Shown here in pieces: positions 16,230 to 24,159 of a stretch of 33,635 bases of DNA. The notes beneath the pieces are model-generated. The model ran no database searches and had not been told where the DNA came from. It saw nothing but the letters and a program-made list of their open reading frames with translations. The stretch is taken from the NCBI GenBank assembly GCA_005524015.1, contig SULG01000032.1, positions 1 through 33,635 on the forward strand. The letters run 5' to 3'. This DNA comes from Candidatus Jettenia ecosi (GTDB taxonomy: Bacteria > Planctomycetota > Brocadiia > Brocadiales > Brocadiaceae). Made by a program: the position numbers and the translations under genes. Every line of letters begins with the position of its first letter. Position 1 is the first letter of the stretch.

Positions 16230-17591
16230 TTATTTTCGTTCGGCTGGCGTTGCCTTCTGTGCCTTTTGTTTAGCAATCTCAGCCTTTGCAAATTTAATGA
16301 GGTGGACAATGGGTCTTTTTGCTGGACAAATATATGTGCAGCAACCACATTCTTTACATTCCATTACGTTATTTTCCAACGCCAGATTAAACTCTTTTGC
16401 TTCACTTTGGATACTTAATATGCTGGGATTAAGTCCATACGGACAACTATCAATGCAACGTCCACATCGAATGCATGCATGGGAGTTCCATTGCTGAGTA
16501 CCTTTGAATGCGAGAATACCTCCCGTTCCTTTGATGGTAACGGCGGTATCTAGATTGCCTTGTGCAATGCCCATCATAGGGCCACCAAAAATAATCTTAT
16601 CGATATTTGAAACGACCCTTGCTTCTTCCAGTAAATGTTTGATCGGTGTCCCTAAACGAACGAGAAAATTTTGCGGATTTTCTACCCCGTTCCCAGTAAC
16701 GGTAACTATGCGCTGAATGAGAGGTCTTTTAAATTTTACTGCCTCATACACGACAAAAGCGGTGCCTACGTTAATTACAATAGCGCCTACCTCTAAAGGT
16801 AATTGCGTTGGTTTAAATTCCCTGTTCAATAATGCCTTAATGAGTTGATGTTCAGCTCCCTGTGGATATTTTACCTCCATAAGATCTACTTTAATATCCG
16901 GCTCATTTGATAGAATATCTTTGAAAAGGGTATAAATATCTTCTTTGTTCGCCTCAATGCCGATATGCGCTTTTTTGCATCCGATACACTTCATAATAAG
17001 CTTTAAGCCCTGGATAATTTCGCGTGATCTATCAAGCATAAGCCGATAATCACAGGTAAGGTAGGGTTCGCATTCAGCGCCGTTCATTACAACGGTATCG
17101 ATAGGTCTATCTTTCGGCAGGGTAAGTTTTACATGAGTAGGGAAAGTGGCGCCGCCTAATCCCACAACTCCTGCTGATTGGATGCGCTGTTTAATTTCAT
17201 CAGAAGAAATGAGATCTATATCGGTTTCGACATTGGTACCTTCCGTCCATGAATCTTCATCAGTCCTTTCGATAATAACCGATGGAGATTTTACGCCAGT
17301 AACTGGATGTGGCCATGGCACAATATCGGTTACTTTACCCGAAATAGAGGCGTGTACATTCGCAGATATAAAACCTTGCGATTCTCCAACCAATTGGCCT
17401 TTTGTTACATAATCCCCTTTTTTAACAATGGGTTTGCAAGGAGCGCCAATATGCTGGCTCATAAGTAAGTATACGATCTTTGGGAGTGGGGCAAGCGCCT
17501 CTTTTCTGTCCTTCGTAAGAAGTTTTCCATCCTCACCAGGATGGATACCGCCAATAAAGGTTTTTAATTTTGATTTGACAAGGGTTATCAT
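16230..17591 (-). CDS. rnfC: Rnf electron transport complex subunit C
   Basis: This 453-residue peripheral subunit links NADH/NAD+ to the complex. It has the N-terminal GGIHP motif (14-18), a biotinyl-like swivel region (about 50-95), the flavin/NADH region including VVGLGGATFPTHVK and NGAECEPYLTCDYRLML, and two [4Fe-4S] ferredoxin motifs: CIRCGRCIDSCP (from 373) and CKECGCCTYICP (from 412). The C-terminal tail is short and Lys/Ala-rich, without the long repeats of gamma-proteobacterial RnfC. It lies 30 bp after the aminotransferase gene and 2 bp before rnfD. In anaerobes Rnf couples reduced ferredoxin and NAD(H) to a Na+ or H+ gradient. Confidence 0.94.
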   Translation of the reverse strand: MITLVKSKLKTFIGGIHPGEDGKLLTKDRKEALAPLPKIVYLLMSQHIGAPCKPIVKKGDYVTKGQLVGESQGFISANVHASISGKVTDIVPWPHPVTGVKSPSVIIERTDEDSWTEGTNVETDIDLISSDEIKQRIQSAGVVGLGGATFPTHVKLTLPKDRPIDTVVMNGAECEPYLTCDYRLMLDRSREIIQGLKLIMKCIGCKKAHIGIEANKEDIYTLFKDILSNEPDIKVDLMEVKYPQGAEHQLIKALLNREFKPTQLPLEVGAIVINVGTAFVVYEAVKFKRPLIQRIVTVTGNGVENPQNFLVRLGTPIKHLLEEARVVSNIDKIIFGGPMMGIAQGNLDTAVTIKGTGGILAFKGTQQWNSHACIRCGRCIDSCPYGLNPSILSIQSEAKEFNLALENNVMECKECGCCTYICPAKRPIVHLIKFAKAEIAKQKAQKATPAERK

Positions 17592-17621
17592 GTTTTTATG
17601 GATCTGACTTTTGTATGTAAT

Positions 17622-18809
17622 TTATCTTAATGCGCGATCAATTTGACGTATGGCTTGTTTTAAACGCAATTCATTTTCTACTATTGCAAGCCTCAGATAT
17701 CCCTCGCCATTCTCTCCAAAGGCAGCGCCAGGCGCAACGGCTACTTCAGCTTCATTAATAAGTTTAAAGGCGAAATCTACTGAACCCATAGAACGATATT
17801 TTTCAGGAATAGGCGCCCAAACAAACATAGATGCCTTAGGTTTTTTGACATCCCATCCGATACGGTTAAGTCCATCACAGAGCACATCCCTTCTGGATTG
17901 ATAAATTTTTGCCTGCTCTTTTGCATATTTATCACATTCCCTGAGTGCGATGATTGAGGCAATCTGTACTGGCTGGAAGATGCCATAATCGTAATAGCCC
18001 TTAACCTTTGCCAGGGTATTGACAATCTCCTTATTTCCCACGCAAAAACCTAGTCTCCAGCCTGCCATGTTAAATGATTTTGACATGGTATTAAATTCTA
18101 CACCTACCTCTTTTGCATGCTTAACCTGTAAGAAGCTAGGGGCTTTGTAACCATCGAAGGTCATTTCACAGTATGCGAAATCATGGACAATGATAATGTT
18201 CTGTTTCTTGGCAAAGGCTACGATTTCCTCAAAGAAACTTAATTCAACTGTAGCCGCAGTAGGGTTGTGAGGAAAGTTTAAGATGATTATTTTGGGTCGG
18301 GGAATAAGACTCTTGGCCGTATTAATTAAGTTAGGTAAAAATTTTTCATCTTCTGTAAGTGGTACACTGATAACACTCCCTCCGGCGAGATTTACTGCAT
18401 GAATATGGATAGGAAAGGCAGGATTGGGTACAAGAGCCATATCGCCTGTTTCTAGTAACCCTAAACACAAATGGGAGATCCCTTCTTTTGATCCAATAGT
18501 ACAAACCACTTCTTCCGGGTCTAAGGATACTCCAAACTGTTTCTCATAGTATTTAGCAACTTCTCGACGAAGATTAAAAATACCATTAGCAGAGACTGTA
18601 TATCGGTGATTTCTCGGATCCTGTACAGCTTCACATAATTTCTGAATAATTGGTTCGGGAGTAGGATCGTTAGGGTTCCCCATGCCCAAATCGATCACAT
18701 CGATGTTATTACGTCTTTTTTCGTATTTTAGTGCATTTAATCGACCGAATAAATAAGGTGGTAACCGTTTTACTCTATTAGCAACATTAATTATAAATTC
18801 TTCAGGCAT
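17622..18809 (-). CDS. class I/II aminotransferase, AlaC / LL-diaminopimelate aminotransferase-like
   Basis: This 395-residue fold-type I PLP enzyme has [10 protein letters not shown] (42-51), NFPHNPT (178-184), the PLP-contacting Asp210 (VHDFAY) and Tyr213, the Schiff-base Lys244 in [10 protein letters not shown], and Arg252. The N-terminus ([17 protein letters not shown]) and [10 protein letters not shown] are typical of the branch holding AlaC (glutamate-pyruvate transaminase) and enzymes annotated as LL-diaminopimelate aminotransferase. Substrate cannot be decided from sequence alone. A modest AGAG site precedes the ATG. It lies 84 bp after the foldase gene and 30 bp before rnfC. Its place ahead of rnf may supply transamination linked to redox state, but that is speculative. 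Confidence 0.85.
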   Translation of the reverse strand: MPEEFIINVANRVKRLPPYLFGRLNALKYEKRRNNIDVIDLGMGNPNDPTPEPIIQKLCEAVQDPRNHRYTVSANGIFNLRREVAKYYEKQFGVSLDPEEVVCTIGSKEGISHLCLGLLETGDMALVPNPAFPIHIHAVNLAGGSVISVPLTEDEKFLPNLINTAKSLIPRPKIIILNFPHNPTAATVELSFFEEIVAFAKKQNIIIVHDFAYCEMTFDGYKAPSFLQVKHAKEVGVEFNTMSKSFNMAGWRLGFCVGNKEIVNTLAKVKGYYDYGIFQPVQIASIIALRECDKYAKEQAKIYQSRRDVLCDGLNRIGWDVKKPKASMFVWAPIPEKYRSMGSVDFAFKLINEAEVAVAPGAAFGENGEGYLRLAIVENELRLKQAIRQIDRALR

Positions 18810-18893
18810 TTGATCTCTTCAATGGACTCACATTGTGATAGTAAAAAATTTTTTATAGAAAACATATGAAATAATATAAAAGTGTTTTTCATT

Positions 18894-19868
18894 TTAATTA
18901 CGGTTCAAATTTTTTGTGATTGAAGCATTTTCTACAAGACTAATAAGCCAGGGTCCAATTCTCTCCCGGTATCGTTGATTTTTAACTACTTTTTCCAATT
19001 CCCCTCTGGCGGCTTTGTAATTCTTATTGCTGGCAGCCTTCCTATTCGTAACTTTCATAATATGATAGCCGTAGTCTGTTTTTATAATATCACTGAGTTC
19101 TCCGGTCTTTAAAGATGCTACCTCTTTACCTACAGTGTCCTTTGGACTAAAAGGTTGCATTTTGCCGCCTTTAATAGCAGAGGCGCGATCAATTGATTCG
19201 TTTTTTGCAAGGGTTTCGAAATCCGCGCCTGCTCGTAACTTTTTCAGCGCTTCTTCAGCGTCTCTGCGGCTTTTAAAGACAATCTGGCTTGCTTCTATCT
19301 TCTCGCCATATTCCAGATCATAGGCTTTTTGCAGATCTTCTTCTGTAATAGCGATTGTTTTTGTCATAATCTTTTCTGCGAGAATCTCAACTTCCGCTTG
19401 TTTTCTCATCTTCTTTAATAATTTTTCTTCAAGTTGTTCGAAACTGGCGCCAACTTTTGCCAATTCCTTTTCAAGATCGGCTTTATCTTTTATCCTATTG
19501 ATTCGCATAAGATCTTCAATTTCGGTGCTGACGAGCTTTTTTAATTTCTGTTCAACCTCTGTAGCCGTAACGTTGATTCCTTCTTTCTCTGCTTCCTGAT
19601 AGATTAACGATCTCCGGATAAGCACTTCCAATGCATCCTCTCCATAGGTATCTATTAAAAGATTCGAGAGATCCTGCCTTGTAATTTTTTGCCCATTTAC
19701 AATGGCCACTACATCTTTATCGGTATCAGCAACCGTTTGCTGTCCATTCTGTGTGATTTTTTTGGTATTCGATTCTTCTCCCAATGTTATCTTGGTGAAA
19801 GATGCTCCTACAAAAACGAATAAAGCAAGAAGATACATTGTTACATGGATTTTCATCATGATACTCAT
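18894..19868 (-). CDS. exported SurA/PrsA-type peptidyl-prolyl isomerase
   Basis: This 324-residue protein has an N-terminal hydrophobic signal or anchor segment (about 8-28), a SurA_N/PrsA-like helical chaperone region (53-~180) beginning VVAIVNGQKITRQDL, and one parvulin domain (about 188-276) with EASQIVFKSRRDAEEAL, GGKMQPFSPKD and TDYGYHIMKV. It should help fold periplasmic or surface proteins. There is no lipobox cysteine, so it is probably soluble or membrane-anchored. Three start codons are possible (19868, 19859 and 19856). It is the first gene of the long minus-strand run and is divergent from mobA, so the ~125 bp between them must hold both promoters. Confidence 0.85.
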   Translation of the reverse strand: MSIMMKIHVTMYLLALFVFVGASFTKITLGEESNTKKITQNGQQTVADTDKDVVAIVNGQKITRQDLSNLLIDTYGEDALEVLIRRSLIYQEAEKEGINVTATEVEQKLKKLVSTEIEDLMRINRIKDKADLEKELAKVGASFEQLEEKLLKKMRKQAEVEILAEKIMTKTIAITEEDLQKAYDLEYGEKIEASQIVFKSRRDAEEALKKLRAGADFETLAKNESIDRASAIKGGKMQPFSPKDTVGKEVASLKTGELSDIIKTDYGYHIMKVTNRKAASNKNYKAARGELEKVVKNQRYRERIGPWLISLVENASITKNLNRN

Positions 19869-19992
19869 TCAATAAAATTAAAAAGATAACACTTACACGA
19901 GAAGTATAAGAAGTATAAATTGAAATTTGATTATATCACAGTTAAAATTAAGGTGTCAACGTTTTTTAACTTTAAAAAGTAAGGAGAATAGA

Positions 19993-20568
19993 GTGACGGT
20001 AATTATCATGGCAGGTGGTAGAAGCCGGAGAATGGGTTTCAATAAATCGTTTCTTAAGTACGGAGATAAAACATTTATTGAGCATCAAATAACTAAACTG
20101 AATAAAATCTTCCATGAAATTATTATATCAGCAAATGATCGTAGTATTTATGATAATTTACATTTACCCATAGTGCCCGATGTGATACCAGAGAAAGGTC
20201 CGCTGAGCGGTATTTGCGCAGGGTTGATGTATACAAAAAACTCTCATGCCTTCGTAGTTGCTTGTGATATGCCCTTTATTAATGAAGAGGTGGTTCTTTA
20301 TCTCAGGAGATATATCGGTGACTATGATGTGGTTGTGCCTCAGACCAGCCGTGGGTTAGAACCTATGCATGCCTTTTATTCTAAGAATTGCGTACAACCA
20401 ATGTATCGCTGTCTTGAAGAAGGCAAGTTGCGAATTGTTGATTTTTTTTCAGAAGTGAGGGTAAAGATTGTGGATGAAAAGGAATTCGGGGGATTGGATG
20501 CATCTGGGCAATCCCTTATTAATTTAAATACCCCTGAAGAATACAAAAAATATTGTGGTAACAATTAA
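19993..20568 (+). CDS. mobA: molybdenum cofactor guanylyltransferase
   Basis: MobA attaches GMP to molybdopterin to make the guanine dinucleotide cofactor used by formate dehydrogenase- and nitrate reductase-type enzymes. The nucleotidyltransferase signature MAGGRSRRMGFNKSF lies at residues 6-20, VPDVIPEKGPLSGICAG follows, and the metal-binding ACDMPF comes next. The GTG at 19993 is chosen because AAGGAG (19981-19986) lies 6 nt before it and the family motif begins right after. A longer reading from a TTG at 19927 adds an unrelated basic stretch. The length, 191 residues, is normal. It is divergent from the foldase gene and stands alone. Confidence 0.88.
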   Translation: MTVIIMAGGRSRRMGFNKSFLKYGDKTFIEHQITKLNKIFHEIIISANDRSIYDNLHLPIVPDVIPEKGPLSGICAGLMYTKNSHAFVVACDMPFINEEVVLYLRRYIGDYDVVVPQTSRGLEPMHAFYSKNCVQPMYRCLEEGKLRIVDFFSEVRVKIVDEKEFGGLDASGQSLINLNTPEEYKKYCGNN

Positions 20569-20657
20569 TTAATGAGGGTTGCTGATGGACTGACTTAAAT
20601 CAAATTTTGCATGTATAAGTGCTTAAGAATTTGCAAAAAGAGAATTGCTCATAACAT

Positions 20658-20689
20658 TATATAAGGATGGTTTGTACCAGCCTTATATA
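20658..20689. terminator. bidirectional hairpin between mobA and the TPR gene
   Basis: A 14-bp stem (20658-20671 with 20676-20689, one A-G mismatch) has a TTGT loop and sits between two convergent genes. The outer part is AT-rich and the T-tract is imperfect. It may serve both transcripts. Confidence 0.55.
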
Positions 20690-20746
20690 TAAAATATGCT
20701 TTTTGATAGTTTTGGAAATTATAAACTCTTAAGAATTCACCGTAAT

Positions 20747-21628
20747 TTAGTTGGTTTGCCCTTTAAGACGTTCATATTCAGCGAACTCTTTCTCAGATTC
20801 TGAAATCATCCCCTTTTTCTTGTATGCAAGGCCCAGATTGTAATGAATGTTAGCCATGCCTGGTTCAACGGTTGCGACTTTTTGAAACTCTTTTATTGCC
20901 TCGTCATACATCCCTTTCTTGCCGTATTCAATACCTTTTTCGTTAATCTTTTTAATGTCTAATTCACTAACAGTTTCTGCCTTTCTTTCTTCAGATATAT
21001 TTGCTCTTGGGGTTATTGAAGGATAGGATGGTACAGGGGAGGTATCTTCTACCTTTTGAGTATCATTCAGAGATACCTTTTTATCAACAGATATCTTTTT
21101 ATTGGCAGTTTTTTGTTTTGTGCTCTTGAGTTTTGTATTGGCTTGATTTTTTTGTGCCATCTTTTTCTTTGAAGCCTTTGAAGTCTTTTTTACTACTGGT
21201 TTTGATGCTTTAGTTTTTTTGGCTACTTTTGTTTTGTGAGCGAGTTTGCTGTATGCAACCTCTAAGGACGTAGTTTTCTTCTTCAGTTTGGTCTGTTCTT
21301 TTTCCAATGCAGATTGTTTCGTTCTCATCTGCGCATATGCTTTATTCAATTTATCCTTTTCAGACGCAAGCATATTAATTCGTCCTTCCAGGTTTTGGTT
21401 CATAGTATCAAGGTTATCCACTTTTTGGTCTAATCCATCAAAATTTTGTTCAAGAGTGGTTTGAAACTGACGGAAGGAACTCTTTTGGTATCTTGCTTCC
21501 TGCTTCTCGTATTTATACCGATTTTCTACCCCCAATGTCGTTTTGTGCCTGACGGTTATTACTAATGATGCCATGAGAAAAATTTTAAGCGAATTCTTTA
21601 TTATTGTTTTCTCCTTTTGCATAATCAT
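20747..21628 (-). CDS. exported coiled-coil, lysine-rich protein with C-terminal TPR repeats
   Basis: This 293-residue protein is built in four parts: an N-terminal hydrophobic segment preceded by lysines (11-26, probably a signal or anchor), a coiled coil (about 55-130), a very Lys/Ala/Thr-rich linker (130-185), and two tetratricopeptide repeats (about 226-290, KGIEYGKKGMYDEAIKEFQK and HYNLGLAYKKKGMISESEKEF). No enzyme motif is seen. The layout suggests a periplasmic scaffold or cell-wall-associated adaptor, somewhat like CpoB/YbgF proteins (coiled coil plus TPR), though no Tol-Pal genes are near. The start is well supported by AGGAGG 8 nt before the ATG. It is divergent from the small four-cysteine gene. 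Confidence 0.75.
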   Translation of the reverse strand: MIMQKEKTIIKNSLKIFLMASLVITVRHKTTLGVENRYKYEKQEARYQKSSFRQFQTTLEQNFDGLDQKVDNLDTMNQNLEGRINMLASEKDKLNKAYAQMRTKQSALEKEQTKLKKKTTSLEVAYSKLAHKTKVAKKTKASKPVVKKTSKASKKKMAQKNQANTKLKSTKQKTANKKISVDKKVSLNDTQKVEDTSPVPSYPSITPRANISEERKAETVSELDIKKINEKGIEYGKKGMYDEAIKEFQKVATVEPGMANIHYNLGLAYKKKGMISESEKEFAEYERLKGQTN

Positions 21629-21754
21629 GGTTTTTTCCTCCTACAAAAACAGTAATAATACGGAAGTAAAGTTATCCAAAATTTAAAGTTATATATTATA
21701 CCTAATAGTGTAAATTTCAAGAGATTTTAATCGTTTTTTACAAATAAATTTATA

Positions 21755-21777
21755 CCTGTTTGACATACATCAACAGG
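21755..21777. repeat. inverted repeat overlapping a -35 element (possible operator)
   Basis: CCTGTT and AACAGG arms flank an 11-bp spacer that contains most of the -35 box TTGACA (21760-21765) of the first promoter of the four-cysteine gene. The position suits a repressor or activator site; no regulator is identified. Confidence 0.35.
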
Positions 21778-21789
21778 AAGCAATATTAT
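21760..21789 (+). promoter_or_regulatory. sigma70-like promoter P1 of the four-cysteine gene
   Basis: TTGACA (21760-21765), an 18-bp spacer and TATTAT (21784-21789). The -35 matches consensus exactly. It lies about 100 bp upstream of the ATG. Confidence 0.55.
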
Positions 21790-21800
21790 GCTTTTTTACA

Positions 21801-21829
21801 TTGACTTCTTTTGTAAATATCAATATTAT
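21801..21829 (+). promoter_or_regulatory. sigma70-like promoter P2 of the four-cysteine gene
   Basis: TTGACT (21801-21806), a 17-bp spacer and TATTAT (21824-21829). The -10 lies in a CAATATTAT sequence identical to that of P1 40 bp upstream, so the two promoters look like a local duplication or tandem pair. Confidence 0.55.
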
Positions 21830-21886
21830 TACTTTGTAAGGTGAAGTGCTTATATTCCTGCTAACCCTTAATGGAGTAATCAGTAG

Positions 21887-22081
21887 ATGAAAAATAAGAA
21901 AAATAGTAAGAGCATTTGTTTTGGATGTAATTATGCCATTATTTTAGATGCAAAAATTGCCTTTTGTAATATCCTTATGCGTGATGTATCATACAAATCT
22001 TGTACTGCCTTTGAACGGAATTGGCAAATAAATGATATTGTTCCGGAAAAGACTACTAAGGAAAAGAAAAAAGGGCAATAA
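21887..22081 (+). CDS. 64-residue four-cysteine protein, possible metal-binding
   Basis: This small basic protein has cysteines at 11, 14, 27 and 39 (CFGC, then C at +13 and C at +12) and a Lys-rich tail (TTKEKKKGQ). The CxxC-x12-C-x11-C pattern could bind Zn or an Fe-S cluster, but no family is recognised. A GGAG ribosome site lies about 11 nt before the ATG. It is flanked by two good promoters upstream and a perfect 14-bp terminator hairpin downstream, so it forms its own transcription unit. That makes it likely real despite its size. Confidence 0.65.
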   Translation: MKNKKNSKSICFGCNYAIILDAKIAFCNILMRDVSYKSCTAFERNWQINDIVPEKTTKEKKKGQ

Positions 22082-22114
22082 TAATAAAGACACTATATTT
22101 TTAAGTAATTATTG

Positions 22115-22160
22115 ATAAGGGATAATGCGGGTCGTGTGGCATTATCCCTTATTTGTTTAT
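22115..22160 (+). terminator. rho-independent terminator after the four-cysteine gene
   Basis: A perfect 14-bp stem (ATAAGGGATAATGC at 22115-22128 with its complement at 22139-22152) has a 10-nt loop and is followed by TTGTTTATT. It begins 34 bp after the stop codon. Confidence 0.8.
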
Positions 22161-22409
22161 TAGGGCAAAGTTTGCTGAAGAGCAGTCTAGCGGTGCTCTT
22201 TTTATCAGGGATTATCTATTTTATTGACTATTTTTTAATATATGCTAGACTTTTTAGAATTTAAGCTTATAGTATGTTGTGTGCGGAAAAACGAGTCCTT
22301 TTAACTATGAGAGATTCTCCGGTTTGTTTTAAAAAGTCGTGTCATATTCGGGTAATGAAGTTATAACTTTAGGCATGTTATTTCGTGATTTTAATTGATG
22401 GAGAAGGAA
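22161..22409. other. intergenic region with candidate dksA promoter and leader
   Basis: Past the terminator, TTGACT (22224-22229), a 16-bp spacer and TAGACT (22246-22251) make a possible promoter for the DksA-like gene, leaving a leader of about 150 nt. No riboswitch or small ORF is recognised in that leader. Confidence 0.35.
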
Positions 22410-22784
22410 ATGAAAGAAGAATTTACTCAGTTCAAAAAACTTCTGCTTTCTTTACGTGAAAGATTAGTAGGCAAAGTTGATTCTATGCAAGGAGAAGCGC
22501 TAAAAAGATCCAGACAAGATGCGTCTGGTGACTTGTCTAACGTTCCAATTCATATGGCAGATGTGGGTACTGACAATTATGAAAGAGATCTTATGATCGA
22601 GCTTATACAGACGGGAGAACAAAGTCTGCGTGAAATAGACACTGCTTTAGAAAAGATTGAAGATGGTACCTTTGGTATTTGTGAGCTATGCGAAAAAAAA
22701 ATAAATAAAGAACGGCTAAAGGCTGTGCCTTATACAAAACTTTGTATTGATTGCCAGAGGGAAGAGGAAGTCGATCACACATAA
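22410..22784 (+). CDS. DksA/TraR-family zinc-finger transcription factor
   Basis: DksA/TraR proteins enter the RNA polymerase secondary channel and modulate rRNA and stress promoters together with ppGpp. This one has an N-terminal coiled coil (KEEFTQFKKLLLSLRERL), a DxxD-like stretch, and the four-cysteine zinc finger CELC-x17-CIDC near the C-terminus. The start is taken at the ATG 22410, because GGAGAAGG ends 2 nt before it; two codons further upstream (22395 TTG, 22398 ATG) overlap this ribosome site and are less likely. The length is 124 residues, close to short DksA/YteA-like members. lspA follows 9 bp later. Confidence 0.88.
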   Translation: MKEEFTQFKKLLLSLRERLVGKVDSMQGEALKRSRQDASGDLSNVPIHMADVGTDNYERDLMIELIQTGEQSLREIDTALEKIEDGTFGICELCEKKINKERLKAVPYTKLCIDCQREEEVDHT

Positions 22785-22793
22785 AGATATTCC

Positions 22794-23270
22794 ATGAAAA
22801 ACATACCCGCATTTGTTATTACTACGGTGAGTGGAGTAATTCTCGATATTATATCAAAGTGGTTTGTTTTTTCTCGGTTAGATGCCTTTGAAAAGGTAAC
22901 CTTAATTCCTGGTTTGTTAAATATATTAAGAACTGAAAATGAGGGTGTTGTTTTTGGAATGTTTCCTGGTAGAACCAACGCTTTCATCGCTTTTTCAGCT
23001 ATAGCAATTATAATAATTATATGTATTTATATCTGGTCAGATAAAACATTCTTTGTGTCAAATGTAGCTTTGGGGCTTATTCTGGCGGGCGCTATAGGAA
23101 ACCTGTGGGATAGAATATGGTTCAGCCATGTAAGAGATTTTATAGATCTCCATATTAAAGATAAATACCACTGGCCTACTTTTAATATAGCTGATAGTTT
23201 GATTTGCGTTGGTATATCTATCATGGTTTTTAACTCCTTTTCCTTAAAGAAGCAGCATGAGCATGTCTAA
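22794..23270 (+). CDS. lspA: lipoprotein signal peptidase (signal peptidase II)
   Basis: LspA removes the signal peptide of diacylglyceryl-modified prolipoproteins in the inner membrane. The 158-residue protein has four hydrophobic segments, the NEGVVFGMF motif near 43-51, and the two catalytic aspartates in VRDFIDLH (about 113-120) and FNIADS (about 130-135), plus GNLWDR. It begins 9 bp after the dksA-like gene, a DksA-LspA pairing seen in other bacteria. Its stop overlaps the convergent ilvE stop by 2-3 bp, so neither has room for a separate terminator. Confidence 0.92.
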   Translation: MKNIPAFVITTVSGVILDIISKWFVFSRLDAFEKVTLIPGLLNILRTENEGVVFGMFPGRTNAFIAFSAIAIIIIICIYIWSDKTFFVSNVALGLILAGAIGNLWDRIWFSHVRDFIDLHIKDKYHWPTFNIADSLICVGISIMVFNSFSLKKQHEHV

Positions 23271-24130
23271 AAACTGTTTTTCGTAAGATCCTGATATTTT
23301 TTCAGTAAGCTCAGAGTTACTTTTCCTGGTTTTCCTGTACCGATTGTCCTTCCGTCAATTCTTACAACAGGAATAATTTCAGCAGCAGTTCCGGTCAAAA
23401 AACATTCATCGGCAATATACAAATCGTATCGGGTCATTAATTCTTCTTTAACCTGGATTCCGATTTCAGTGGCTAATTCTATTACAATATTCCGGGTAAT
23501 GCCGATTAATATTCCGGCGCTTTCCGGAGGAGTTAAAAGGGTATTATTTTTAACAATAAAGATATTGTCCCCAGCGCACTCTGCTACATTACCATCCTTA
23601 TTGAGCATGAGCGCTTCTCCGGCTCCTGCTTGTATGGATTCTAATTTTGCTAAGATATTATTCAGATAATTAAGAGATTTTATTTTGGGATCGAGGGCAG
23701 AGAAATGATTTCGAATCGTTGTTACTGTTACAATATCTAGCCCTTTTTCATAAAGTGTTTTTGAATATAGTTCAATGGTATCCGTGATAATAATGACCTG
23801 CGGTGTTGCGCACTTGTTGGGGTCTAATCCAAGTTTTCCAACGCCTCGGGTAACAACGAGACGAATGTAAGAATCCGTTAGATTATTAGCTTCCATGGTT
23901 TTTTTTATAGCATGCGCCATTTCATCCTTTGTTAAGGGAATTTTTAGCGCGATGGCTGTTGCTGAATCATACAATCTATCAAGATGCTGATTTAATGTAA
24001 ATATTTTCCCATTATAGGCACGTATTCCTTCAAATACTCCATCTCCATAGAGCAGCCCATGATCAAAGACAGATATTTTAGCATCTTCTTGAGGAAGTAT
24101 TTGACCATTTATATAAATCTTTAATCCCAT
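23267..24130 (-). CDS. ilvE: branched-chain amino acid aminotransferase
   Basis: This 287-residue fold-type IV PLP enzyme transfers amino groups between glutamate and Val/Leu/Ile. It shows FDHGLLYGDGVFEGIR (22-37), RxxxTRG (90-96), the Schiff-base Lys151 in KIKSLNYLNN, and AECAGDNIFIVKN (183-195) with the conserved Glu. Length is slightly short of E. coli IlvE (about 300) and typical of anaerobe homologues. The start has AAAGGAG upstream. It lies 30 bp after the LolD-like ATPase gene, on the same strand. It acts on the last step of the pathway begun by the leuA product in this window. A D-amino-acid aminotransferase is the alternative in this fold but is less likely. Confidence 0.88.
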   Translation of the reverse strand: MGLKIYINGQILPQEDAKISVFDHGLLYGDGVFEGIRAYNGKIFTLNQHLDRLYDSATAIALKIPLTKDEMAHAIKKTMEANNLTDSYIRLVVTRGVGKLGLDPNKCATPQVIIITDTIELYSKTLYEKGLDIVTVTTIRNHFSALDPKIKSLNYLNNILAKLESIQAGAGEALMLNKDGNVAECAGDNIFIVKNNTLLTPPESAGILIGITRNIVIELATEIGIQVKEELMTRYDLYIADECFLTGTAAEIIPVVRIDGRTIGTGKPGKVTLSLLKKYQDLTKNSF

Positions 24131-24159
24131 TAATCTACCTTTTACTCCTTTCTTTCCTT

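Noticed and set aside
19927-19992. N-terminal extension of MobA from a TTG
   Set aside because: A GTG with AAGGAG at ideal spacing starts right before the MAGG motif; the extension is an unrelated basic stretch.
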